The notes beneath the pieces are model-generated. The model searched no databases. It saw only the letters and a program-made list of their open reading frames with translations, and was not told the origin of the DNA. From Legionella maceachernii (GTDB lineage Bacteria; Pseudomonadota; Gammaproteobacteria; Legionellales; Legionellaceae), in contig NZ_FUXJ01000025.1 in assembly GCF_900167045.1 (NCBI RefSeq), positions 1-37,468 on the forward strand: a stretch of DNA of 37,468 nt, given 5' to 3'. Below are positions 9,200 through 19,376 of the stretch, piece by piece (position 1 is the stretch's first letter; each line of letters starts with the position of its first letter). Both the position numbers and the translations under genes were made by a program.

Positions 9200-9388
9200 T
9201 CAACTCCCTGTGGTTTCATGTACTGGTGCTGGTGCTTCTAAAGGCACATTTGTATTATTGTCCGCGTTGAAAGCTGTAGGGGGACGATGAGATGAGAAGA
9301 AGAAATAAAGGCCAACAGCAGCTAAAACGACAATCACAATAATCGCAATGATGCCAATGCTTTCATTTTCATCATTTCTACCGTGCAT
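9200..9388 (-). CDS. Small single-pass membrane protein
   Basis: 62 residues: a charged N-terminus (MHGRNDENES), one hydrophobic helix (about 11-31, rich in Ile, Val and Ala) and a proline- and threonine-rich hydrophilic tail. It is not recognised as a family member. It lies between the purine permease gene and the GNAT gene on the same strand, with AT-rich gaps either side, so it is probably a separate unit. The length and good membrane helix argue for a real gene. Confidence 0.6.
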   Translation of the reverse strand: MHGRNDENESIGIIAIIVIVVLAAVGLYFFFSSHRPPTAFNADNNTNVPLEAPAPVHETTGS

Positions 9389-9597
9389 AAAATTTACTCC
9401 AAAATTCCCTATACATCATCATTATTATAGTAAGAATTAGAGGAAAATAGTTGTTTAATACGGAGAGCAATAGCAACAATTACATTGACAAATTATTTTA
9501 ATTAATTTTGCGAAAATTAGTTCCATTTACAATTATAATTTCTCGTAATTTTATTTTTAATTAAATAAAATTTTATTCGTTTTTCAAAAAAAAAATT

Positions 9598-10878
9598 CTA
9601 ATGAACAAGGAAAAATACTATGAATAAAAGGCTTAGTACAATGAGAAAAAAATTGATGCGTTGACGAGTTAATAGCTTCAGCAAGGTATAAAGGAGGATT
9701 CCGCCGCCAATTCCGTCTGCAATAGAAAAAGTAAAAGGGATTAGCATAATGGTTATCATACAAGGCGCTGTTTCGCTGATGTCTTCTAGGTGTAACTCAC
9801 CTAAGTGTTTCATCATACAACACGCAACATAAAGTAAAGCGGGACCGACAGCATAGGTAGGTATCATTTGAACCAGAGGAAAGAAAAATAGCATCAAGAT
9901 GAAGCCTGCGGCGATAACCAGCGCAGTTAGGCCAGTACGTCCTCCTGCTTGAATCCCTGCCGCTGCTTCAATATAAGGAGAGGTGCTTGCCGAACCTAAA
10001 AGCCCTGCTAATGTCGAGGCCGCTGCATCGGCTGTTAAACTTCTCCCTAAGCGCTGTTTGTAGTTCGCTTGCTGTCGAAAGAGCGATGGATTAAGTAACC
10101 CTACAAGCGTACCAGTTGCGTCGAAAACAGCAATGAGGAAAAAGGTAAAAATTGCTTTAAGTGAAGGAATGCTAGAGAGGCCAGAAAAATCGAGTTTCAA
10201 AAAAGTAGGCTGTATAGAAGGTGGCAAAGCAACTAAACCTTTCCAAGTGGTTAAACCCAATAATAGACTTAACAAGGTAATAGTAAGAATGCCTAAAATA
10301 ATGGCTGCGGGCACAAGATAATAATCAAGCACTAAAATCAATAAAAATCCTAAAAGAAATAAGCCCGTTTGCGGACGTCTAAGATCGCCTAAACTCATCA
10401 GGGTGTGATCATTGCTAATAATTAATTGATTGGACTGCAAAGCAATTAGAGCAATGAGTAAACTGATCCCTATTAGGATAGCGATTTGTAGATTATGAGG
10501 GATGGTCTCAATGAGTAACCTTCTTAACGTTGTAAGACTAATGAAGAAAAAGAGCAAACCAGAAATAAAGACGATTGCGAGTGCATGATGCCAATCAATT
10601 CCCATGCTTTGCACAACGGAGTAAGAGAAATAAATATTAAGTGCCATTCCTGGGGCGACCCCAATAGGGGTATTGGCTAAAAGTCCTGTTAATGCACAGG
10701 CAAAAGCCGTCACCAAGCAGGTTGCGGTAAAGACTGCTCCATGATCCATACCTGCTTCATGCAAAATCGCTGGATTGACAAAGGCAATATAGGCCATTGT
10801 CAAAAAAGAAGTGATCCCAGCGACAATTTCTGTCTTAATTGAAGAATAGCCAAAGAATGATGATCTAAAATTGCTCAT
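9598..10878 (-). CDS. NCS2-family purine permease (AzgA/GhxP type)
   Basis: Inner-membrane proton symporter of 426 residues, predicted to import adenine, guanine or hypoxanthine. It has about 12 hydrophobic helices, the early signature NTPIGVAPGMALN, the FDATGTLVG helix and the SASTSPYIEAAAGIQAGGRTGLT segment typical of the AzgA subfamily. Its length is typical of the family. The exact base it carries is not decidable. The start at 10878 is 9 bases past the stop of the RMD1-family gene (10888), so the two are probably co-transcribed. Nothing in the sequence suggests a purine riboswitch in that short gap. Confidence 0.9.
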   Translation of the reverse strand: MSNFRSSFFGYSSIKTEIVAGITSFLTMAYIAFVNPAILHEAGMDHGAVFTATCLVTAFACALTGLLANTPIGVAPGMALNIYFSYSVVQSMGIDWHHALAIVFISGLLFFFISLTTLRRLLIETIPHNLQIAILIGISLLIALIALQSNQLIISNDHTLMSLGDLRRPQTGLFLLGFLLILVLDYYLVPAAIILGILTITLLSLLLGLTTWKGLVALPPSIQPTFLKLDFSGLSSIPSLKAIFTFFLIAVFDATGTLVGLLNPSLFRQQANYKQRLGRSLTADAAASTLAGLLGSASTSPYIEAAAGIQAGGRTGLTALVIAAGFILMLFFFPLVQMIPTYAVGPALLYVACCMMKHLGELHLEDISETAPCMITIMLIPFTFSIADGIGGGILLYTLLKLLTRQRINFFLIVLSLLFIVFFLVH

Positions 10879-10887
10879 TATGGATAA

Positions 10888-11694
10888 CTAAAAAATAAAG
10901 TTAAGCACATCAAAAACAATTTCTATTGCAATGAGCACAATAATAATTATTTCTAAGCTATGGGAGTGACGTGTTTCAAGGTAGCCGTTAAACATATCAA
11001 AGATTTCACTTAAAGTATCTAATCGATGATTGATAGCATTAACTCGACGTTGAATATGTAAGTAGCGCTCAAGCATGGTGTAATATTCTTCAAGCGTTGG
11101 GTGTTGCCAGAAATATTTGGGATGGTAGAGGAAGTTACTGATAAGATTCATCTCGCTTTTCGCACCCAGAATTTCACCTATAATTTGTCGAATTTGATTA
11201 CGGCTAATGGGCATGTGGCCTTTACTAGAAAGGTTTTGCATCATTGGATTGTACTTCTCAATGAGTGCTTCAATGATAGTCTCAAAGTATTGTAATTTTA
11301 CCGATTGTGAGAACCCATAAGAGAAACTTAGTTTTAATTCATCGCTCTCATCGTCCATTGTTAAGCAGTCAACGTCGAAAAAGCCATGAGGCTCTATGGC
11401 TGTTTTTTCGCCAATTTTAAAACTGAATTCATCTCTTACTAAAAAAGATACTGGCTTATCAGCAAATTGTTTAATGATATCAAGGTAGTGTTTAACCTGG
11501 TGACGTTTGACTCCCCAAGAAACAACGGTACCATTTTTAAATACAAAGAGAAGTGTATTACTGACATCAGCTCGATTTATTTTTAATACATCCCGAGATC
11601 GAAGTGAACTATAACCCGGTAAACTGGTTTTAAAATAAGTGTCAAGGCGTGATAAATCGATTGAGTTGGCAATGCAGTAACTTAAGCATTCCAT
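10888..11694 (-). CDS. RMD1/DUF155 family membrane protein
   Basis: 268 residues matching the RMD1/sporulation-RMD8 (DUF155) pattern. There is a soluble N-terminal region with the conserved FVFKNGTVVSWGV stretch (about 50-62), a helical middle (YHPKYFWQHPTLEEYYTMLERYLHIQRRVNAI, about 191-222) and one C-terminal membrane helix (about 247-267). Eukaryotic relatives are mitochondrial inner-membrane proteins linked to mitochondrial translation. The bacterial role is not established. It sits directly before the purine permease (9-base gap), which suggests co-transcription but not necessarily shared function. The family call is from memory of the pattern. Confidence 0.75.
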   Translation of the reverse strand: MECLSYCIANSIDLSRLDTYFKTSLPGYSSLRSRDVLKINRADVSNTLLFVFKNGTVVSWGVKRHQVKHYLDIIKQFADKPVSFLVRDEFSFKIGEKTAIEPHGFFDVDCLTMDDESDELKLSFSYGFSQSVKLQYFETIIEALIEKYNPMMQNLSSKGHMPISRNQIRQIIGEILGAKSEMNLISNFLYHPKYFWQHPTLEEYYTMLERYLHIQRRVNAINHRLDTLSEIFDMFNGYLETRHSHSLEIIIIVLIAIEIVFDVLNFIF

Positions 11695-11849
11695 GATGTA
11701 AATAATCCTTGCATATATTATCTTTCGTAATGAATTGGCATTACGAGCTATTCAATTAGGAAGATTATAACCTAATTGACGTTTAACTACACGCGGTAAG
11801 AGACCAGGTGTTTTCGAGTAAAAGCAGTAGCAAAAACAATCACTTTTTA

Positions 11850-11922
11850 CCTGAGCAAAGCATAAAATCATTTGAACAGGTTATTGCCAAATCAGGACCT
11901 TCGCTTTGCTCAGGATGACGTT
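11850..11922. repeat. Dispersed-repeat-like inverted element
   Basis: CCTGAGCAAAGC (11850-11861) recurs inverted as GCTTTGCTCAGG (11903-11914), 41 bases apart. The second arm on the minus strand reads CGTCATCCTGAGCAAAGCG, a sequence type I associate with extragenic repeats in several bacterial genomes. It lies between the XRE gene and the RMD1-family gene. Confidence 0.55.
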
Positions 11923-11977
11923 CTTTACTTGCAAGAGGTGCGAAAGGCATTCCCAAAATAGGGAGTGCCCCTTTTAC

Positions 11978-12247
11978 CTACACGCTATCAGCGGTTTCGT
12001 GACCTGGATAAGCTTTTTTTCTGTCAGTAGCGCCACTGAGCCACTGAGGACAAACTTCCAACACTTTCGCTATTTTATCCAGTTGCTCTGCGGATGGCAG
12101 CATGTGGCCAAAGATCATCGCATTGGCTAAATGGCGAGTGACACCAAAGACTTTGGCAACCGCTTTAATCTTCTCTGACAGATCCTCAGGAAAACCTAAT
12201 AAAGACAATTCCCGATTAAATCGTTGTGAAAACACTTTACTGTTCAT
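11978..12247 (-). CDS. Small XRE (Cro/CI-type) DNA-binding protein
   Basis: 89 residues with one helix-turn-helix: scaffold LSEKIKAVAKVFGVTRHLANAMIFGHMLPSAEQLDKIAKVLEV (about 23-65), where the second helix and the MLPSAEQLDKIA recognition segment fit the HTH-XRE family. There is no second domain, so it probably binds as a dimer and may repress its own promoter. The start has GGAGTG upstream. It lies alone between an EAL-HDOD gene and the RMD1-family gene. It is not paired with a visible toxin gene, so an orphan antitoxin is one possibility. Confidence 0.8.
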   Translation of the reverse strand: MNSKVFSQRFNRELSLLGFPEDLSEKIKAVAKVFGVTRHLANAMIFGHMLPSAEQLDKIAKVLEVCPQWLSGATDRKKAYPGHETADSV

Positions 12248-12631
12248 TTTTCACTCCATGAAAAAAATTGTCAGTCATGCCGACACCTCATTGGGTAATA
12301 GCTGGGAAGCCCTAATTTTTAATACTACAGGGATTTTAGGCCACAGATTTAGGACTGAATCTATTACCATTTTTGGTCCAATCATCTGACGTTTCTGTAG
12401 AATTAAGACACAAGTGAAATTGCAACGGCATAAAACTATGCTTTTGCAATAGCTGAATACCTGGTCTTAACCTGACTAGAATGAGAACTTGAACCTATAC
12501 CTGTCTATCCTTGATACAGGTGTATACCCGAGTATCTGGGTCTATCTGTTATAACTTATTTTTTTTCTGGAGCAAAGTATTTTTCTATTATTTTCAAAAA
12601 CAAATGGTTACTGAGAAAGCCTCAAGCGATT
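12248..12631. other. 384-bp gap upstream of the XRE gene
   Basis: No coding frame I trust. The only notable structure is an imperfect inverted repeat, TATACCTGT (12496-12504) against ACAGGTGTATA (12516-12526), with an 11-base spacer, which could be an operator. The DNA just before the EAL-HDOD stop is AT-rich. Confidence 0.4.
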
Positions 12632-13852
12632 TTAGTGAATGATTGACAATAGCTTGTTGCTATAGGTAATGGCTTCTAAATAAGCACTGGAGTATTCCTC
12701 TGAACTGAATTTTGAATGTTCTAACTTACTAAAATTGCCTTGCTCATAAGCTTGGACCATATCTAATAAATAACCGAGCGTACCACCGCGCCTTAATAAA
12801 GCTGCGCTTACTTCATCGCTTAACGGAATTTTATGCAGTAGGAAAGACATTGGCTCATTGAGTATGGCGTCCAATGTGGAAAACATTCCTACAGCGTAGG
12901 CATCGTCAGGATTGGCTAAATTAGAACGAATTGCTATACATTGACACATTTTGGCACGAATCAGTGTTCTTTCTAGCAAATCATAAGCCACGTGGTTTAA
13001 TGCCGACACTAAAATAAAACTCACCCAGTTACGAATTTCTACAAAACCCAACTGTTGGATTGCATTCGTTAAAGAGTGAATTTTTTTGCCCTGAGGCATT
13101 GAAATGGAGTTAGCAAGTTTAAGTATCCGATCGTTAAGTTGCGGTACTTTTAATAGGATTTCCTCAATGTTATGAATTTCAATTCCTGGATTGTAAAGTT
13201 CAGCAAACAATTCCAATAGAAAGAGCTCACTTTCTGAAAGAGGTTCATGCTTAACTAGATTAGGGTAATTAAGAAAAAAACCCTGAAACAAATCAAAGCC
13301 TAGGTTTTGACATAGAATCAACTGATCACGATTTTCAATTTTTTCAGCCAATAGTTTGCCTTTAAACCCTATTTCTTTCAGCGATCTCAGTTGCTTTTTA
13401 ATGTCTTGTTTACTTAAGCCCAAGACGTCAATTTTTATCGTCTCCGCAATATGAACGAGCGGAATCAACTCGTCCCGAAAAACAAAATCATCGAGGGCAA
13501 ATTTATAGCCCTGTTCCGCGAGTAGGGCAATCGTTTTTAATAAATGGGCATCGACAAAAATGTTTTCTAATAGCTCAATAACAATTCGTTCCTTGGGTAG
13601 TTTGGCAGGTATTTGCTGCAGTAAATGATTACGAGTAAAGTTAATATAAGCAGTGTGTGAGCCGATAATTGTATTAATAGGTGAATGAGTAAAAAGATGA
13701 GAGAGCACAGAGGCAGTCGCATCATCCCCTGCTTTTTCATCAGAAATATCAATATTCGAGCAACAAAGCTCCCCAGTACGATAGAGAAGTTCATAAGCGC
13801 AAACAGCGCCTTGCGCATCATAGATGGCTTGTCTTGCGATTAGCGTAGACAT
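12632..13852 (-). CDS. EAL-HDOD domain protein (YuxH/CdgJ type)
   Basis: 406 residues with an N-terminal EAL domain (1 to about 205) and a C-terminal HDOD domain (about 210-400). The EAL signature itself is changed to ELL (YELLYRTG), but other metal- and c-di-GMP-binding positions have counterparts: INFTRN, ELLENIF, FALDDF, IKIDVL, LLAEKIE and LFQGFF. Family members are often enzymatically weak or inactive and act through protein contacts in motility or regulation. The start at 13852 was chosen over the longer open frame (14002): MSTLIARQAIYDAQG is the family's usual N-terminus and AGAGGG lies upstream. Whether it cleaves c-di-GMP cannot be told. Confidence 0.85.
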   Translation of the reverse strand: MSTLIARQAIYDAQGAVCAYELLYRTGELCCSNIDISDEKAGDDATASVLSHLFTHSPINTIIGSHTAYINFTRNHLLQQIPAKLPKERIVIELLENIFVDAHLLKTIALLAEQGYKFALDDFVFRDELIPLVHIAETIKIDVLGLSKQDIKKQLRSLKEIGFKGKLLAEKIENRDQLILCQNLGFDLFQGFFLNYPNLVKHEPLSESELFLLELFAELYNPGIEIHNIEEILLKVPQLNDRILKLANSISMPQGKKIHSLTNAIQQLGFVEIRNWVSFILVSALNHVAYDLLERTLIRAKMCQCIAIRSNLANPDDAYAVGMFSTLDAILNEPMSFLLHKIPLSDEVSAALLRRGGTLGYLLDMVQAYEQGNFSKLEHSKFSSEEYSSAYLEAITYSNKLLSIIH

Positions 13853-13989
13853 GATTTGCCCTCTTATAAGGCATGCTTTAAGTATAATTGAGCTTATAAA
13901 ATTAGATAGTGATGTTTTGACAATGCAAAGTGCGCTCGGCCTTGGCCCAACATGAAAATAAGACGAACCATAAAGATTGCAATCCGCAA

Positions 13990-14011
13990 AAGAGTTGGGC
14001 AAAAGCCCAAC
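13990..14011 (-). terminator. Rho-independent terminator of the gcv operon
   Basis: On the minus strand, GTTGGGC, a TTTT loop and GCCCAAC form a 7-bp perfect stem (14011-13994), followed by TCTTTT. It begins 10 bases past the gcvPB stop. Confidence 0.8.
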
Positions 14012-14020
14012 CCATAAATT

Positions 14021-15493
14021 CTAAGTTGAGCTATGGAAATCATCCTGATGATGAAAGTAATTCAAATCCAGTTCTCTTGCTGCTTTGACATCATCCAACC
14101 GCTTCACTGGTAGGGTATGAGGTGCATCTCTTAGTAGATTGGGGTTTGTTTCACTTTCATGTCGTATTGCTTGCATTGCGCTAACAAAGCCATCTAACTC
14201 TTCTTTACTTTCAGTTTCTGTGGGCTCGATAAGGAGACATTCAGGCACCAGTAGTGGAAAATAAGTCGTTGGCGCATGGAAACCATAATCAAGCAAACGT
14301 TTCGCTAAATCCATTGCGGTTATGCCATATGCTTTTTTCTCTTGGCTTAAGGTTAAAATGAACTCATGAGTAGCGCGTCGACCAGGGTAGGCAGGCTTAA
14401 AGCCAGCTTTCTCCAATTGAGCAAGCAAGTAATTCGCATTAAGTGTGGCAAATTCGGAAACGCGAAGCAGACCTTCTTTACCTAAAACACGAATGTAGAA
14501 ATAGGCACGAAGTAGAATGCCAGCGTTACCCATAAAGCATGACAAACGGCCAATACTTTGCTGAATGTCGCTAGTAGTGGCCCAACGGTAGAGATCATTC
14601 TCTTTAATGACAGTGGGCAGCGGCAAATAGGGTAATAAACGTTTCCCTACAGCTACAGGACCTGCTCCGGGTCCACCACCGCCATGAGGTGTGGCAAAAG
14701 TTTTATGGAGATTTAAATGCATCACATCAAAACCCATATCACCGGGTCTCACTTTACCTAAAATGGCATTTAAGTTAGCACCGTCATAATAGAGCAAGCC
14801 ACCTGCTTGGTGTACGATTTGGGCTATTTCTTTAATTTGACGCATAAACAACCCTAAGGTAGAAGGGTTGGTCAGCATGATTCCAGCTGTTTTTGGGCCC
14901 ACTTTACTGCGAAGTTCGTTTAAATCAATATCACCATCTTCGCCTGTCGCAAGTTCAATGACTTTAAATCCACACATCACCGCAGAAGCAGGGTTTGTTC
15001 CATGTGCCGCGTCGGGAATAAGAATTTCATCACGCATGGTGTCGCCACGGGACTGATGATAAGCCTTAATCATTGCCACTCCGGCAAATTCGCCCTGAGA
15101 ACCAGCCATAGGTGTCAGAGAAACGCCTTGCATGCCAGTCACTTCAGCGATGTAATTTTGCAGTTCATAAAGAATTTGCAAAAATCCTTGGCTTGCTTTT
15201 TCGGGAGCCAACGGATGGCGACTACTGAACTGTGACATCATCGCCGCTTTATGCACACCTCGCGGATTATATTTCATTGTGCAGGAGCCTAAGGGGTAGA
15301 AATTGGTATCAATTCCGAAGTTCTTTTGCGAAAGTTTTGTATAATGTCGGACCACTTGCAATTCGGAGCAAGCCGGTAACCGTGGAGGAGTGGTGCGCAA
15401 AAATTGCTTGGGTATTGCTAAGGGCTCTGCAGTAAGATGCGGCGCTTGGGCTGTTGCTTGACGGTTGGCTTTAGAGCGTTCGAAGATTAGCAT
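14021..15493 (-). CDS. gcvPB: Glycine dehydrogenase (decarboxylating) subunit 2
   Basis: C-terminal half of the split glycine cleavage P-protein, 490 residues. It decarboxylates glycine with pyridoxal phosphate and passes the aminomethyl group to the lipoyl arm of GcvH. The PLP lysine is K264 in [20 protein letters not shown], followed by the glycine-rich loop. It works as a heterotetramer with GcvPA, encoded upstream. The last gene of the gcv operon, it overlaps the end of the YciI-like gene by 7 bases and is followed by a clear terminator. Confidence 0.95.
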   Translation of the reverse strand: MLIFERSKANRQATAQAPHLTAEPLAIPKQFLRTTPPRLPACSELQVVRHYTKLSQKNFGIDTNFYPLGSCTMKYNPRGVHKAAMMSQFSSRHPLAPEKASQGFLQILYELQNYIAEVTGMQGVSLTPMAGSQGEFAGVAMIKAYHQSRGDTMRDEILIPDAAHGTNPASAVMCGFKVIELATGEDGDIDLNELRSKVGPKTAGIMLTNPSTLGLFMRQIKEIAQIVHQAGGLLYYDGANLNAILGKVRPGDMGFDVMHLNLHKTFATPHGGGGPGAGPVAVGKRLLPYLPLPTVIKENDLYRWATTSDIQQSIGRLSCFMGNAGILLRAYFYIRVLGKEGLLRVSEFATLNANYLLAQLEKAGFKPAYPGRRATHEFILTLSQEKKAYGITAMDLAKRLLDYGFHAPTTYFPLLVPECLLIEPTETESKEELDGFVSAMQAIRHESETNPNLLRDAPHTLPVKRLDDVKAARELDLNYFHHQDDFHSST

Positions 15494-15795
15494 AATTTGC
15501 CCTCCGTTTTTTGAATAAGATCTTTAAGTTCATTGCAATGATTGACGGGTGTAAATTCAATCAACTGATAATCAGCGATTTCTGCTAAGTAATAGGGATC
15601 TTGTTTAATTACTTCTTCTAAATAGGCTTTGTCCTTAGTAGCCGCAATAATAATACCACCGGTTCGAGGTTTCATAGGTCCTGATGCTAGTAATAATCCT
15701 TGTTTGTAATGATAATCAAGAAATTCGCGATGAGCTTGTAAATACTTATCGACTTCACTAATCGGTGTTTTGTAAGTCAGCAATATAATAAACAT
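15487..15795 (-). CDS. YciI-like protein embedded in the gcv operon
   Basis: 102 residues with the small ferredoxin-like YciI fold pattern: an N-terminal strand FIILLTYK, then the [12 protein letters not shown] helix, [14 protein letters not shown] and the [16 protein letters not shown] ending. Some YciI proteins are proposed to have a His-Asp active site, but no reaction is established for the family. The ATG shares one base with the gcvPA stop (TGATG) and the 3' end overlaps gcvPB by 7 bases, so it is translationally coupled on both sides and clearly part of the operon. It may have a role in glycine or one-carbon metabolism (inference from position only). Confidence 0.88.
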   Translation of the reverse strand: MFIILLTYKTPISEVDKYLQAHREFLDYHYKQGLLLASGPMKPRTGGIIIAATKDKAYLEEVIKQDPYYLAEIADYQLIEFTPVNHCNELKDLIQKTEGKLC

Positions 15796-17162
15796 CAGTC
15801 ACCTCGTTTAGCCAAAATTTGCTTAAGTGAATGAGCATAGTGTGCGATGTCTTCATTCGTCCGCATCTCTGTGGCACAAACCAGTAAGGTATTGGTTAAT
15901 TGTGGATAATGGGATTCCACTGAATAACCACCAATGATGCCATAATCACGTAAGCGTGTGAGTATTTCGTCGACAGGTTGATTGAGTCGTAAAAGGGTTT
16001 CATGAAAACACGGTGCTGAAAAAACCGTTTCCACACCATTGATTTGCGTCAATGCATCGACGAGCGCTTGAGTATTGCGGTGACATTGATGAGCGACCTG
16101 CTGCAGACCCTGGGCACCGAGTAAACTCATGTGGATTGTTGCAGCGGTAACTAACAATCCTTGGTTTGTACAGATATTCGAGGTCGCTTTACCACGTCTA
16201 ATGTGTTGTTCTCTAGCTTGCAAAGTTAAGCTATAGCCTGTTTTACCATCCTTATCCAATGTGCGTCCGATTAAACGACCCGGCATTTGGCGTACGTACT
16301 CCATCCGTGAACTGAAAAAGCCAAAATAAGGTCCCCCAGAGGCCATTGGCGAACCTAAAGGCTGTCCCTCGCCGCATACGATATCAGCACCGTGTTCACC
16401 CCATTGGCCTGGTGGTTTTAAAAGAGCAAGTGAAATGGGGTTAACACAGGCAATGCTAATGGCGTGATTAGCCCGAGCCCAATTAGTCAGCTCATCAACA
16501 AGCTCAAGACAACCAAAAAAATTCGGCTGAGCAATAACGAGAGCAGTAATATCTTCACCCTGATATTTCTCTAATGCTGAAACTGAAGTAATGCCCTGTT
16601 TTTCATCAAAAGGCAAAGTGATGACTTCGATGTGTTGATTACGAACGATAGTTTCTAATGTCTCTCGATAAAAGGGATGAACAGTTCCAGCAACCAGCAC
16701 ACGATTCGTCTTACTGCGCTTATTAATTCGCACTGCCATGAGTACTGCTTCAGCTAATGCAGTGGCACCATCATACATAGAGGCATTAGCGACATCCATA
16801 CCTGTTAATTCTGCAATCATGGTTTGGTATTCATAGAGCAGCTGTAAAGTGCCTTGACTTGCCTCAGCTTGATAAGGCGTGTAAGCGGTTAGAAATTCAC
16901 CTCGAGATGCAATATCCCATACTGCAGCCGGAATGTGGTGTTCATAACAGCCTGCACCAACGAAGCAAAGTCCATTTTGATTCTTCGCTGCTAAATGCCG
17001 AGCTTCTTTGAGCATAGACATCTCATTCATACCTGCGGGTATGTTCTTAAGCTCGCTATAAAGCGATGGGGGAATCTCGTCAAACAAATCTTGGATTTTG
17101 CTAGCACCGATATCAGCCAGCATGGCCTCAATGTCTTCAACAGTATGTGGAATATAAGGCAT
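15795..17162 (-). CDS. gcvPA: Glycine dehydrogenase (decarboxylating) subunit 1
   Basis: N-terminal half of the split glycine cleavage P-protein, 455 residues. Signatures include [15 protein letters not shown], the cofactor-side [13 protein letters not shown] loop, [32 protein letters not shown] and the C-terminal [10 protein letters not shown]. It lacks the PLP lysine, which is in GcvPB, as expected for this subunit. Split P-proteins are common in many bacteria, while E. coli has a single fused chain. It starts one base after the gcvH stop and shares one base with the next gene. Confidence 0.95.
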   Translation of the reverse strand: MPYIPHTVEDIEAMLADIGASKIQDLFDEIPPSLYSELKNIPAGMNEMSMLKEARHLAAKNQNGLCFVGAGCYEHHIPAAVWDIASRGEFLTAYTPYQAEASQGTLQLLYEYQTMIAELTGMDVANASMYDGATALAEAVLMAVRINKRSKTNRVLVAGTVHPFYRETLETIVRNQHIEVITLPFDEKQGITSVSALEKYQGEDITALVIAQPNFFGCLELVDELTNWARANHAISIACVNPISLALLKPPGQWGEHGADIVCGEGQPLGSPMASGGPYFGFFSSRMEYVRQMPGRLIGRTLDKDGKTGYSLTLQAREQHIRRGKATSNICTNQGLLVTAATIHMSLLGAQGLQQVAHQCHRNTQALVDALTQINGVETVFSAPCFHETLLRLNQPVDEILTRLRDYGIIGGYSVESHYPQLTNTLLVCATEMRTNEDIAHYAHSLKQILAKRGD

Positions 17163-17163
17163 A

Positions 17164-17544
17164 TTAATGATCCTCAGCTATCTCGTTTTGATATTCATCC
17201 GCATTCAATAAATGATCTAATTCAGAGGGATCGTTCGCTTTAATTTTGACTAGCCAACCTGCACCATAAGGATCGCTGTTAACAAGAGCAGGATTTTCAC
17301 TGACAAGTTGGTTAACAGCAACGACCACACCACTGATAGGTGCATAAACATCGGAAGCCGCTTTCACCGATTCAACGACACCAAACTCTTCCCCAGCAGC
17401 GACCTCATCGCCTTCTTCGGGTAATTCAACGAATACCATGTCTCCTAATAATTGCTGTGCATGCTCAGTAATGCCAATAGTCATTATCCCTTCAGAATTG
17501 CTTTCCAACCATTCATGTGTCCGGGTGAATTTTAAATCTGCCAT
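17164..17544 (-). CDS. gcvH: Glycine cleavage system H protein
   Basis: 126-residue lipoyl carrier that shuttles the aminomethyl intermediate between the P-, T- and L-proteins. The lipoylated lysine is K61 in [15 protein letters not shown], within the usual beta-barrel fold ([21 protein letters not shown]-like [11 protein letters not shown]). The start at 17544 ([12 protein letters not shown]) has GAGGA upstream; the longer open frame to 17619 runs into the end of gcvT and is not supported. No L-protein (dihydrolipoamide dehydrogenase) gene is in the window; it is usually shared with other complexes. Confidence 0.96.
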   Translation of the reverse strand: MADLKFTRTHEWLESNSEGIMTIGITEHAQQLLGDMVFVELPEEGDEVAAGEEFGVVESVKAASDVYAPISGVVVAVNQLVSENPALVNSDPYGAGWLVKIKANDPSELDHLLNADEYQNEIAEDH

Positions 17545-17593
17545 TGCTCTGTCCTCTTTATAATTATAATCAGTACCTCTCATCAGGGAGGTT

Positions 17594-18676
17594 CTATAAA
17601 ATCTGTCCGTGCTTGACAAACCTTGGTTTAACTACTTTAGCCGGAATAAGCTTCCCTCGAATATCCACCATCACTTGTTCGCCTGTTTTAGCAGGTACAC
17701 GCGCTAAAGCAATTGACTTAGCTAAAGTGGGTGAATAGGTCCCACTGGTGATTATTCCATCTGCATGCCCTTCAACAATCACACGTTGCCCGTTGCGCAT
17801 GACCCCTTTATCTTGCAAAATTAGGCCTACGAATTTACGTTTTACACCTTGCTGTTTTTGCGAAAGGAGAGCGCCCATGCCTATAAAATCTCTTTCTTCA
17901 GGCTGCCATTTCACAGTCCACTCCAATCCGGATTCCAAAGGAGTAGTCGATTCATCCATGTCTTGCCCATAGAGTAACATCCCTGCTTCCAAACGTAAGG
18001 TATCTCGCGCAGCTAACCCACAAGGTTTCACTCCAGCGCGCAAAAGGGAAGTCCATAAAGGAGTAATTTCTTCTTTGGGAACAATAATTTCTAACCCGTC
18101 TTCACCTGTGTATCCTGTTCGAGCAAAAAACCAATTGTCGACATCCACACATTCAAAGTTGGTCAGTGTTGATACTGCGTCATTTTGAGCCGGGGTAAGG
18201 ACACTCATTGTTTTGGCTACCGCTTCAGGTCCTTGGACAGCCAGCATGGCAAGCTCATTGCGCTCCTGTAGCCCAACTGCAAACCCCTCACTTTTGCTCC
18301 GAATCCAAGCTAGGTCACGTGTGCGTGTCGCCGAATTCAAAACAACGCGATAATTGTCTGAAGCACGCTGGTAAGTAATTAAATCGTCAATGATTCCGCC
18401 ATGCTCGTTGCACATGCAGCTGTAAAGCGCACGGCCTGTATGTTCGAGTAAATCAACATCATTCGTTAATAGCTTACGTAAAAATTGTCTGCCGCCTGCG
18501 CCAAGTATATCAACAATAGTCATATGCGAGACATCAAACATTCCGGCATGCTGGCGAACACTGTGATGCTCTTCTAACTGTGAGCCATAGTGCAGAGGCA
18601 TTTCCCAGCCATGAAAATCTACCATTTTGGCACCCAATGCCAAGTGGTTAGCATGGAGTGGTGTTTTTGCGATCAT
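17594..18676 (-). CDS. gcvT: Glycine cleavage system T protein (aminomethyltransferase)
   Basis: 360-residue aminomethyltransferase that moves the methylene from the GcvH arm to tetrahydrofolate and releases ammonia. Family features are [16 protein letters not shown] near the N-terminus, MFDVSHM, the NDV/ISYQ-type [10 protein letters not shown] and DDLITYQ segments, and the [12 protein letters not shown] motif. Its length is normal. The start at 18676 has GGGAG ten bases upstream; the open extension to 18730 covers the predicted promoter and is rejected. It is the first gene of the gcv operon. No glycine riboswitch could be recognised in its short leader. Confidence 0.96.
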   Translation of the reverse strand: MIAKTPLHANHLALGAKMVDFHGWEMPLHYGSQLEEHHSVRQHAGMFDVSHMTIVDILGAGGRQFLRKLLTNDVDLLEHTGRALYSCMCNEHGGIIDDLITYQRASDNYRVVLNSATRTRDLAWIRSKSEGFAVGLQERNELAMLAVQGPEAVAKTMSVLTPAQNDAVSTLTNFECVDVDNWFFARTGYTGEDGLEIIVPKEEITPLWTSLLRAGVKPCGLAARDTLRLEAGMLLYGQDMDESTTPLESGLEWTVKWQPEERDFIGMGALLSQKQQGVKRKFVGLILQDKGVMRNGQRVIVEGHADGIITSGTYSPTLAKSIALARVPAKTGEQVMVDIRGKLIPAKVVKPRFVKHGQIL

Positions 18677-18710
18677 TGCGACTCCCTTTTTTCGCGCGTT
18701 GGTGCAGATG

Positions 18711-18738
18711 ATTATACCGAGAAGAAGCATTACGACAA
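18711..18738 (-). promoter_or_regulatory. Predicted sigma-70 promoter of the gcv operon
   Basis: On the minus strand, -35 TTGTCG (18738-18733), a 16-base spacer and a perfect -10 TATAAT (18716-18711). Transcription would start near 18704, leaving a leader of about 28 bases before gcvT, too short for a riboswitch. Confidence 0.6.
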
Positions 18739-18943
18739 GAGATAAAACATATCTTTTACTTCGGTTAGTTCTCTCTAAAATGGCTTACGCATAAAATAAG
18801 CAGGTGACAGAGACATGCAAGGTCTTTTTGAACCAGCGGCCTTCCAGATCATTTTGAATTACTGTAGTCTTTATGCTTCACGTGGAGGAAGAGCGCAAAA
18901 CTTTTCTTCTTAAAGACCAGATCGTATTTAAAGGGATGAAATC

Positions 18944-19330
18944 ATGCATAATGTAAAAGCTGGGGATTTTTGTTGGAATGAGTTAGCTACCTCGAATGTT
19001 CAAGCTGCCAAAGATTTTTATGGCAAATTACTGGGCTGGAAATTCACCGAGGAAAACACTAGCGGTGACATGACCTACACAATGATTACTAATAGTAACC
19101 ATACGTTTGGGGGTATATGGCAAATTCCTACCGAACAAAAAGATCAAATTCCCCCTCATTGGATGGGATATATTTTAGTGGACGATATTGAACAAACGCT
19201 CGAAAAAGCAAAAAGTCTGGGCGCTACGGTAAAAATGCCGGTCACCGAAGTAGGTGAAATGGGTCGTTTTATTGTGATTATGGATCCAACGGGCGCTCAC
19301 ATTGCATTCTGGGAATCCAAAAAGAAGTGA
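18944..19330 (+). CDS. VOC family (glyoxalase-like) protein
   Basis: 128 residues of the vicinal-oxygen-chelate fold, made of two beta-alpha-beta-beta-beta modules: FCWNELATSNVQAAKDFYGKLLGW (about 9-32) and GYILVDDIEQTLEKAKSLGATV with FIVIMDPTGAHIAFWES at the end. It resembles the half-length CFP30B-like group. Metal ligands typical of glyoxalase I are not obvious, so the reaction is unknown. A good ribosome site (AAGGGATG) precedes the ATG. It is divergent from the gcv operon and probably monocistronic, with a 7-bp hairpin (19377-19396) behind it. Confidence 0.88.
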   Translation: MHNVKAGDFCWNELATSNVQAAKDFYGKLLGWKFTEENTSGDMTYTMITNSNHTFGGIWQIPTEQKDQIPPHWMGYILVDDIEQTLEKAKSLGATVKMPVTEVGEMGRFIVIMDPTGAHIAFWESKKK

Positions 19331-19376
19331 TTAATCCATTTTAATAGGCTATTGAACATTGAATGGATATTGACCC

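Noticed and set aside
11978-12247. XRE gene as half of a toxin-antitoxin pair
   Set aside because: No toxin-like frame is adjacent on either side.
12102-12389. 95-residue plus-strand frame
   Set aside because: It overlaps the XRE gene antisense and has no recognisable features.
18677-18943. Possible glycine riboswitch before gcvT
   Set aside because: Looked for because gcv operons often carry one. The predicted leader is only about 28 bases and no glycine-aptamer core could be seen on the minus strand.
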